Positions 57,915 through 64,000 of a stretch of 64,000 nt of DNA are shown one piece after another. Position numbers and translations under genes: made by a program. The stretch is from Paenibacillus alginolyticus DSM 5050 = NBRC 15375 (GTDB taxonomy: Bacteria > Bacillota > Bacilli > Paenibacillales > NBRC-103111). Location of the stretch: assembly GCF_000422905.1 (NCBI RefSeq), contig NZ_AUGY01000011.1, positions 1-64,000 of the forward strand. Direction: 5' to 3'. Under the pieces are notes generated by a model, which was not told the origin of the DNA, ran no database searches, and saw nothing but the letters and a program-made list of their open reading frames with translations. The first letter of the stretch is position 1. Every line of letters begins with the position of its first letter.

Positions 57915-59315
57915 TTGCCTAATAACAGAAATTATGCCCATCCTTATATACCGAATACCGTGCCTGAGGTTCGTGATGCGATGCTGAAGGAAATCGGCCT
58001 GACCTCGATGGATCAGCTTCATGACGCCATTCCAGATAGCTTGAAGCTGAATCGGGAGATGAACCTTCCGCCTGCCATGACGGAATATGAGCTGCGCCGT
58101 CATATAGATGGTTTGCTCGCCAAGAACAAACACGGCGCCGCTTATCTGAATTTCCTCGGAGCGGGCTGCTGGCAGCATTTTATTCCGGCTGTCTGTGACG
58201 AAATCAATCAGCGTTCCGAGTTCGTTACGGCATATGCCGGTGAACCTTATGAAGATCACGGACGATTCCAAACTCTGTTCGAGTACCAAAGTTTAATGGC
58301 TGAGTTGGTTGATATGGACGTCGTTAATGTCCCTACCTTTGACTGGGCACAAGGGGCTTCAACAGCGATTCGAATGGCGGGCCGCATTACCGACCGCAGT
58401 GTTGCACTGCTTCCAAAGTCAGTCGATCCCGACAAAGTCATGATCATTAACAACTACTGCACACCTGTGATGGAGCTGCGTTTTGTTGAAATCGATGAGA
58501 CAACCGGCAAGATGGACTTGAATGATTTGCGCAGCAAGCTATCCAGCGAAATAGCTGCGGTATACTTCGAGAATCCTGGTTACCTTGGGATCATCGAAGA
58601 CCAAGGACAAGAAATTTCGGAGCTTGCTCATTCCGTGAATGCCATCTCCATCGTTGGCGTGGACCCAATCTCACTCGGCGTTCTTCAGCCTCCTAGCCAA
58701 TATGGCGCAGATATCGTCTGTGGAGATTTGCAGCCGCTGGGGATGCATATGAACTACGGCGGCGGGCAAGCCGGATTTATCGCGACACGCGATGAAGAGA
58801 AATACGTCATGGAATACCCTTCACGATTGTTCGGCATCGTGCCGACGGAGGTAGAAGGCGAATATGGCTTCGGCGACGTGGCTTATGAGCGCACATCCTT
58901 CGCGCTTCGTGAGAAAGGGAAGGAGTCCGTTGGTACCCAGACCGCATTATGGGGCATAACAGCAGGTGTCTACTTATCTTTGCTTGGGCCAACTGGTATG
59001 CAGGAGGTCGGCGAGACTATCATGCAGAAGTCGCAGTACGCGGCCAAGAAACTCTCCGCCATTCCAGGCATTTCCCTTCGGTTCGCAGAAACAGCTTTCT
59101 TCAAGGAGTTTGTTGTTGATTTCAACGATACAGGCCTAACGGTTGCTGAAATTAATGCGCGTCTGTCAGAAGCAGGAATATTCGGAGGCAAAGATTTGTC
59201 CGGTTCTTTCCCGGCATGGGGACAATGTGCCCTCTATTGTGTTACTGAAATTCATTCACAGGCTGATCTAGATCGTCTGGCAGACACCATTCAAACCATT
59301 GTTCGCAAACCGTGA
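57915..59315 (+). CDS. Divergent GcvPA-like protein (glycine decarboxylase subunit 1 family)
   Basis: This ~466-aa PLP-fold protein matches the layout of glycine dehydrogenase (decarboxylating) subunit 1: YIPNTVPEVRDAMLKEIGLT at the start, FLGAGCWQHFIPAV near 83, and the large-domain segment YGADIVCGDLQPLGMHMNYGG near 262. Several positions fixed in true GcvPA differ. The YxxYQxE.SQG..Q stretch reads YAGEPYEDHGRFQ, and the QTREQHIRREKATSNIC region reads FALREKGKESVGTQTALWG. TTG 57915 is eight bases after GGAGG. No gcvT or gcvH is near. It forms a pair with the next gene inside a sugar operon. Its reaction is probably not standard glycine cleavage. Confidence 0.75.
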   Translation: MPNNRNYAHPYIPNTVPEVRDAMLKEIGLTSMDQLHDAIPDSLKLNREMNLPPAMTEYELRRHIDGLLAKNKHGAAYLNFLGAGCWQHFIPAVCDEINQRSEFVTAYAGEPYEDHGRFQTLFEYQSLMAELVDMDVVNVPTFDWAQGASTAIRMAGRITDRSVALLPKSVDPDKVMIINNYCTPVMELRFVEIDETTGKMDLNDLRSKLSSEIAAVYFENPGYLGIIEDQGQEISELAHSVNAISIVGVDPISLGVLQPPSQYGADIVCGDLQPLGMHMNYGGGQAGFIATRDEEKYVMEYPSRLFGIVPTEVEGEYGFGDVAYERTSFALREKGKESVGTQTALWGITAGVYLSLLGPTGMQEVGETIMQKSQYAAKKLSAIPGISLRFAETAFFKEFVVDFNDTGLTVAEINARLSEAGIFGGKDLSGSFPAWGQCALYCVTEIHSQADLDRLADTIQTIVRKP

Positions 59316-59343
59316 TCGACATATATAGAGAGGACGGAACGCC

Positions 59344-60903
59344 ATGAAACGAATTCGCAGAGACCATAAAGTCCGTAATTTTCATCAAGCCAAATGGGAT
59401 GAGCCGGTCATATTTGAGCTTCACCGTCAGGGTGAGCGAGGGGTCATTCCGCCAGGAACGGAGGCTGGCATTTCAGCTGAAGTGGGAGACGGGATTGGAC
59501 GTATACCTGTTTCCATGAAACGAAAATCAGCGCCGGCTTTACCCGAAATCGGTCAAGCTAAGGTGCTTCGCCATTATTTGCGCCTATCCCAGGAGACTCT
59601 TGGTTCCGATTTGAATGTCGAGATCGGCCAAGGCACCTGTACGATGAAGTATATTCCGCGCATCAACGAAATGCTTATCCGTACGCCTCATATGATGGAG
59701 CTGCATCCTCTACAGGAGGCTGATTCCGTGCAGGGTATGCTGGAGATTTTCTATAAACTGGACCTTGCGATGCGTGAGATCAGCGGAATGGATGCCTTCT
59801 CGTTCCAACCGAGCAGCGGCACGCAAGCCTTGCTAGCGATGGCTTCCATCGTTCGCGCTTATCATGATTCGCAGGGTGAGGGGGATCAGCGGGATGAGAT
59901 CATTACGACGATTTTCTCCCACCCCTCCCAAGCGGCGACAGCTGCAGTTAAGGGCTACAAAATCATCACACTGCATCCTGATGAAGATGGCTTCCCAGAC
60001 ATAGAGAAGCTGAAGAGTGTCATCTCCGAGCGAACAGCTGGTTTTGTCGTTGCGAACCCGGAGGATACGGGCATCTATAACCACCGAATCCGCGAGTTTA
60101 CCGACCTTGTCCACGAAGCGGGCGGAGTCTGCTTCTACGATCAGGCCAACGCAAACGGCTTGCTTGGCATCACGAGAGCGAAGGAAGCGGGCTTCGACAT
60201 GTGCTTCTTCAATCTGCATAAGACATTTGCGGCTCCTCATATGTGCGGTGGTCCAGCTACGGGTGCACTTGGTGTAAGCGAGGGACTGAAACGCTTCTTG
60301 CCTGGACCGCTTGTGGATTACGACGGAAGCCGTTATGTTTTGACGAATCAGACGGCAGACAGCATTGGCAAAGTTCGCAGCTTCCACGGGGTTGCACAGA
60401 CGGTCCTGCGTTCTTACGCTTGGCTTATGAGCCTCGGTCCGGATGGGCTGAAGGATGTCGCCCAAATTGCGGTTCTGAACAACAATTATCTGTATCATAA
60501 AATCCTGCAAATCCGCGGAGCAAGCGCACCTTATATCAAAGGACGCCGCCTCGAGCAGGTTCGCTACAGCTGGAAGCAGCTTACAGATGAGACAGGTGTC
60601 ACGACAGAGGATATCACTCGCCGGATGTGTGATTTCGGCCTGCACTACTGGACGTCCCATCACCCGTATATCGTGAAGCAGCCGTTTACCTTAGAGCCGA
60701 CAGAGTCGTATTCCAAAGAGGATCTGGACGAATACATCCATGCGCTGGAGCATATTTCGAATGAGGCCTACACACAACCTGATATTGTGCGGTCAGCTCC
60801 GCATAACAGTACCGTTCATCGGAACGACGAGTCGTCTCTAGATGATCCGAAGCAATGGTGCATTACTTGGCGGGCGTATTTGAAGAAGACTCAACTGGTA
60901 TAA
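59344..60903 (+). CDS. Divergent GcvPB-like protein (glycine decarboxylase subunit 2 family)
   Basis: This 519-aa protein matches GcvPB: GQGTCTMKYIPRINE near residue 97, and the PLP-Lys motif NLHKTFAAPHMCGGPATGA near 280 (Lys about 284). The true family has NLHKTFSTPHGGGGPGSGP and DSAHGTNPAS; here the loop is HMCGGPATGA and the second motif is FSHPSQAAT, so the substrate side of the pocket is changed. It has an N-terminal extension of about 35 residues. It lies 28 bp after the GcvPA-like gene, and the two should form the alpha2beta2 enzyme. GAGAGGACGG precedes ATG. A terminator follows at 60954. Confidence 0.78.
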   Translation: MKRIRRDHKVRNFHQAKWDEPVIFELHRQGERGVIPPGTEAGISAEVGDGIGRIPVSMKRKSAPALPEIGQAKVLRHYLRLSQETLGSDLNVEIGQGTCTMKYIPRINEMLIRTPHMMELHPLQEADSVQGMLEIFYKLDLAMREISGMDAFSFQPSSGTQALLAMASIVRAYHDSQGEGDQRDEIITTIFSHPSQAATAAVKGYKIITLHPDEDGFPDIEKLKSVISERTAGFVVANPEDTGIYNHRIREFTDLVHEAGGVCFYDQANANGLLGITRAKEAGFDMCFFNLHKTFAAPHMCGGPATGALGVSEGLKRFLPGPLVDYDGSRYVLTNQTADSIGKVRSFHGVAQTVLRSYAWLMSLGPDGLKDVAQIAVLNNNYLYHKILQIRGASAPYIKGRRLEQVRYSWKQLTDETGVTTEDITRRMCDFGLHYWTSHHPYIVKQPFTLEPTESYSKEDLDEYIHALEHISNEAYTQPDIVRSAPHNSTVHRNDESSLDDPKQWCITWRAYLKKTQLV

Positions 60904-60953
60904 ATCGAACTATCATATTTATCTTGTTATCATCTGTAATTATTGTTGAACAG

Positions 60954-60977
60954 AGAGGCTCCGTGAGGGGTCTTTTC
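60954..60977 (+). terminator. Rho-independent terminator after the GcvPB-like gene
   Basis: AGAGGCTCC (60954-60962) pairs with GGGGTCTTT (some G-T pairs) around GTGA, and TTTTC follows. The rest of the gap to 61120 holds no gene I can support. Confidence 0.5.
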
Positions 60978-61120
60978 TGTTTGTAAGTATGAGGGACAAA
61001 CTCTAAACACAATAAGTGGAATCCAATATTTTAATAAGGGATCCCACTTTATTCATTTGTAAATTCAATTGTAGAAAACACATTGCTTTCTCATAGCTTC
61101 TGAAATAACTGTGAAATCCG

Positions 61121-61510
61121 TTAGATCAATTTCAAAGTGTCCCTGCGAAAGCGATATCCCCAATTTCGGTTTCCCTTGGTGAAACTCATTCTCTCCAAGA
61201 GGGAATGGGCGGGAGCCTCCGTACACTCATAATAATCTATGTTGCGTCGATATGGAATGAAGGATTCACTCATAGGATACTCGTACACTTCGTCACCTCT
61301 CACTTGTCCAATTGCTGTAAATGCTTGTAAAGGTTCACCGCTGTTTAAATCCGTTTTTGGGGAGTAATAGATTAGCCAATCTCCCTGTCTCATTCGCTTT
61401 AAGGATGCGGCTTTTCCGTGACACAATTGTGCAAAGCCACCTTCTACTCCTCTTATGACGTGCGATTTAGAGACAACTCCGATCCAATAACGAAGATTAT
61501 TATTTTCCAT
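61121..61510 (-). CDS. EVE-domain protein
   Basis: The ~129-aa product is a single EVE domain of the UPF0310 group: YWIGVVSKSHVIRGVEGGFA at the start, MRQGDWLIYYSP near 43 and FTAIGQVRGDEVYEY near 65. EVE domains are PUA-like and bind modified bases in nucleic acids; they occur in defence and RNA-modification contexts, but this one stands alone. The start is uncertain between ATG 61510 and GTG 61519; AAGG is nearer to the GTG. It is divergent from the truncated WYL gene and shares its broken 5' region. Confidence 0.85.
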   Translation of the reverse strand: MENNNLRYWIGVVSKSHVIRGVEGGFAQLCHGKAASLKRMRQGDWLIYYSPKTDLNSGEPLQAFTAIGQVRGDEVYEYPMSESFIPYRRNIDYYECTEAPAHSLLERMSFTKGNRNWGYRFRRDTLKLI

Positions 61511-61551
61511 ATAATTCACACAACCTTGAGTTCAATTTTTCGTCCCATTCT

Positions 61552-62430
61552 TTCAACCGTGATATGGAGGCCCTCTCGATATCAGGCATACCACTCCGCT
61601 CAACACCAGGTATTGGGTATGAGCTCATGGAAGGGTTCTTTCTACCGCCGATTCAATTTACTGCTCTAGAGGCGTCCATGCTGTTACTCGGGAGCGACTA
61701 TGTAGCTACTACTTTTGACAGTACATATGCTGAAGTTGCGCATACAGCACAAGAGAAAATAGAGGCAATTATGCCTGAAAAGCAACGGATACAGGTTCAA
61801 CAGCTGCGTGACAGTATTCATCTTCTGAACTTGGACGAAGCTTTTCATGCCCCGAACATCACGGAATCCGATCAAGAAATATTAGGGCTTGTACGCAGAG
61901 CCGTGTTGGAACAACGTGAGCTCTCTTTTACGTATAGAAGCCGCCGATCTTCCCCTTATGCATCCGAAGAACCCTCATGTACACGAAACGCTCATCCTTA
62001 CGGACTCGTTCATCAGAGAGGAATCTGGTACTTCGTGGGTCATTGCACCATGCGCAATGAACTGCGTCAATTTCGTTTGGAGCGTATGGAGTCTGTTACT
62101 CTGTTGACAAGCACCTTTGCGCGTCCCTCCGAATTTCGGATGAGTGAGTATGAGCCAGAACAAAACTTTCTAGTAGAAGTGACCGTATCGTTCACAAAAG
62201 AGGCAGCTTCTTGGGTTCGAGAAAATCCCTCTTTCTATTTAACAAATTTGGAGGAACGAGAGGACGATGTCCTTGTGACGCTGCATTGTCGAAATGAACA
62301 AGATATTCTGCAATGGGTACTCAGTTGGGGGCGGTACGCACGTGTGTTACAGCCACAATCGTTGCGCGAGAGCATCAAAGATCACGCAGCGTTCCTTGTC
62401 GATGCTTATCGGGAACTGGAACCTTCTTGA
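61552..62430 (+). pseudogene. WYL-domain regulator (YafY/DeoR type) lacking its DNA-binding domain
   Basis: The frame reads SFNRDMEALSISGIPLRSTP near its start, which corresponds to the end of the HTH_11 domain (usual form SxRTIxRDMEAL). From there the WYL domain is complete: HPYGLVHQRGIWYFVGHC near residue 145 and RQFRLERM after it, then the C-terminal extension to 62430. The first ~40 residues with most of the helix-turn-helix are gone, and no ribosome binding site precedes ATG 61564. If translated, the product could sense its ligand but not bind DNA normally. Confidence 0.7.
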
Positions 62431-62536
62431 GAGTTTTGAATCATGAATTTCTGGGAAAAGCAGGAATCGACAATCCAATCGATAATATAATATAAAAAGA
62501 CAAATACCGCCAATTTTCGGCAAGGAGAGTACAAAC

Positions 62537-63145
62537 ATGATGCATCCGCATACGGAACTGCGATACATTGATGACAAGATCGGTTTCGGGGTTTTCGCTA
62601 CCAGGCTTATTCCCAAAGGGACGATTACTTGGGCACTCGATGATTTGGATCAAATTCTAGAGCCGGAAGCGGTTCAGGCGCTCGAGGAAGATAGGAAGAA
62701 GCTAGTTCTAAAGTACTCCTATCGCAATCAGGATGGGAAGTACATCCTTTGCTGGGACAATGGCCGTTATGTGAATCACAGCTTCCATGCTAACTGTATT
62801 GGAACGGCGTACGAGATTGAAATCGCGGTCCGTGATATTCACCCTGGGGAGCAGCTAACCGATGATTACGGCTCGCTGAATGTGGATGAACCGTTTGAAT
62901 GCTTCCCGGAGGAAGGAACCGATCGAAGGCGAGTGATGCCCGGCGATTTGCAGCAATACGCTGATGTGTGGGATGCTCAGGCGTTAGACGCTTTCCAGCA
63001 CTACTATGAGGTCGTACAGCCACTGGCGCATCTCATTCGCCCGGAATTTCAAAATAAAGTAGAAATCGCTGCTAAAGAGCAGCGATTGGTGGATTCCATT
63101 CGAGCCATTCATTTTGACCGTGATTCCAAGAATGTTGTCAAATGA
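62537..63145 (+). CDS. SET-domain protein (putative protein lysine methyltransferase)
   Basis: This 202-aa protein carries a SET domain (about 8-120): [20 protein letters not shown] is the first block, [10 protein letters not shown] near 78 is the NHS motif that binds S-adenosylmethionine, and [11 protein letters not shown] near 104 gives the second motif with the active-site Tyr. A helical C-terminus of about 70 residues follows. Bacterial SET proteins methylate lysines of bacterial or host proteins; the target is unknown. AGGAGAG precedes the ATG. Its last 37 bp overlap the convergent ABC gene. Confidence 0.85.
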   Translation: MMHPHTELRYIDDKIGFGVFATRLIPKGTITWALDDLDQILEPEAVQALEEDRKKLVLKYSYRNQDGKYILCWDNGRYVNHSFHANCIGTAYEIEIAVRDIHPGEQLTDDYGSLNVDEPFECFPEEGTDRRRVMPGDLQQYADVWDAQALDAFQHYYEVVQPLAHLIRPEFQNKVEIAAKEQRLVDSIRAIHFDRDSKNVVK

Positions 63146-64000
63146 GGAGCACGCTTCATTAAGTCTTGGAAAAATTCACGCTGCAGCGTGATAAAGACGA
63201 CTGGTGAAAGTGTGTAAATTGTAGCAGTTCGGGGAATGTTGCGAAGTAAAGCCACTTCCCCAAAGAAATCGCCGTCGGACAGCACGGCAAGCCGATCATT
63301 GGTTCCGGTGCTGTTCTTTTTCAACACTTCGACCTTGCCCCTCACAATAATGTAAAACTTATCCCCCAGATCCCCTTCGTGGATGATCGTCCGCTCTTTG
63401 GCATAGGATTCCGTCACGAAAAAGTGGGATATATCTCGTAATAGCGATTCATCCATTCCTGAAAAAATCGGAAACAGCTTCAGCCGCCCCGAACTAACCT
63501 CCACGTGATAGCCGTCCTCGCTAATGTCAAAGCCAGTCTGCTTCGTCCACGATTGCTTATAACGTCCTTCCGGCAGCTTGAGTAATTCCTGGTGACTGCC
63601 TTGCTCGGTAACTTCGCCTTGATTCAGCACATAAATACAATCGGCATGCTCGGCTGACGCGAGACGGTGGGTCACGGATATGACCGTTCTGGTGGCCGTT
63701 ATTTGTTGTAACGTCTTGTTGATCGCTGCCTCTGTGGACGGGTCAAGTGCCGAGGTCGCTTCATCCAGGATAAGAATGGCTGGGTTGCGAATGATAGCAC
63801 GGGCGATCGCGACGCGCTGCCGCTGACCGCCGGATAGACGTCCACCACGCTCGCCGACATCCGTATCGTACCCATCTGGAAGACTCATGATGAAATCGTG
63901 GATTTCGGCTAAGCGTGCTGCCTCCATCACTTCCTCGTCACTAGCTTCGGGCTTGCCAAGGCGAATATTTTCACGAATGGACGATCGGAAGAGGAAACTT
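63109..64000 (-). CDS. ABC exporter ATPase with fused cyclic-nucleotide-binding domain (C-terminal part)
   Basis: The frame runs off the right edge. Residues visible: [35 protein letters not shown] (signature), [14 protein letters not shown] (Walker B) and the switch His in [13 protein letters not shown], so the ATPase of a type IV exporter (MsbA/LmrA-like) is intact on this side. After ~150 residues a second domain follows: [20 protein letters not shown], then [15 protein letters not shown] and [17 protein letters not shown], the cyclic-nucleotide-binding fold (RxxxI, GE.ALL..PRTA). The phosphate-binding cassette keeps GE and RTA. The gene overlaps the SET gene by 37 bp, tail to tail. Confidence 0.88.
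   Translation of the reverse strand, partial: SFLFRSSIRENIRLGKPEASDEEVMEAARLAEIHDFIMSLPDGYDTDVGERGGRLSGGQRQRVAIARAIIRNPAILILDEATSALDPSTEAAINKTLQQITATRTVISVTHRLASAEHADCIYVLNQGEVTEQGSHQELLKLPEGRYKQSWTKQTGFDISEDGYHVEVSSGRLKLFPIFSGMDESLLRDISHFFVTESYAKERTIIHEGDLGDKFYIIVRGKVEVLKKNSTGTNDRLAVLSDGDFFGEVALLRNIPRTATIYTLSPVVFITLQREFFQDLMKRAPHLTTFLESRSK

Noticed and set aside
59833-60663. Long minus-strand frame opposite the GcvPB-like gene
   Set aside because: It is a shadow of a strongly biased coding gene on the plus strand; it has no family match and is Cys/Arg-rich.

Overview
The window looks like chromosome of an endospore-forming Paenibacillaceae bacterium, most likely Paenibacillus or a close relative. 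This rests on several gene families seen together: germinant-receptor operons (GerA/GerB/GerC type), YesM/YesN two-component pairs beside solute-binding proteins, LplA/LplB/LplC-type sugar importers, an S-layer-homology remnant, chitinase-A-N-type repeats in a secreted hydrolase, strong AGGAGG-like ribosome binding sites, frequent TTG starts and many intergenic hairpin repeats. No tRNA, rRNA or CRISPR array was seen.

Layout. 1-345 is the edge of an IS110-family element. 700-4783 is a complete germinant-receptor operon in the order A-C-D-B, bounded on both sides by a direct ~67-bp terminator-bearing repeat. 4.8-13.9 kb is mixed accessory DNA: an SGNH hydrolase, a lipoprotein, a LysR/SDR divergent pair, a second and broken germination locus (GerA fragment plus GerC), an SLH scrap, a decapitated FAD monooxygenase and an SDR/TetR divergent pair with a clear palindromic operator. 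14.0-19.4 kb holds two ABC exporters, an alpha/beta hydrolase and a LexA-box promoter in front of a 27-codon ORF. 19.6-21.1 kb is an aldo/keto reductase with a textbook MerR promoter followed by its probable MerR regulator. 21.3-23.1 kb is a decaying deoxynucleoside operon: deoC intact, cdd with an internal deletion, nupC truncated. 23.4-24.7 kb is a GC-rich MurD homologue that looks acquired.

27.2-40.7 kb is a polysaccharide-utilisation locus: GH78 alpha-L-rhamnosidase, membrane AraC regulator, LplB/LplC/LplA importer and a 1505-aa secreted modular GH39-like protein. Two of its transcription units carry copies of one ~94-bp leader. 40.8-45.2 kb contains a decayed PEP-mutase/isocitrate-lyase-like gene, a lysine riboswitch with terminator controlling a lysine-type permease, a four-copy 20-bp repeat cluster, a membrane-protein/XRE pair and a DUF4386 protein. 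45.4-60.9 kb is a second glycan locus: (alpha/alpha)6 glycosidase behind a cre-like site, YesM/YesN pair, CUT1 importer, GH2 beta-galactosidase, SDR, and a divergent pair resembling the two subunits of glycine decarboxylase P-protein without gcvT or gcvH. 61.1-64.0 kb has an EVE protein, an N-truncated WYL regulator, a SET-domain protein and the C-terminus of an ABC exporter fused to a cyclic-nucleotide-binding domain.

The two glycan loci probably work in parallel. Secreted or surface enzymes release oligosaccharides, binding proteins capture them, and the permease pairs import them. Neither importer encodes its own ATPase here, so a shared MsmX/MsmK-type ATPase elsewhere is inferred. Cytoplasmic GH78, GH2 and the (alpha/alpha)6 enzyme would then finish hydrolysis. 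The best candidates for undescribed biology are the GcvPA/GcvPB-like pair in a sugar operon, the dispersed GCTAACG/CGATAG hairpin family, the duplicated leader of the rhamnosidase locus, and the SOS-controlled micro-ORF.
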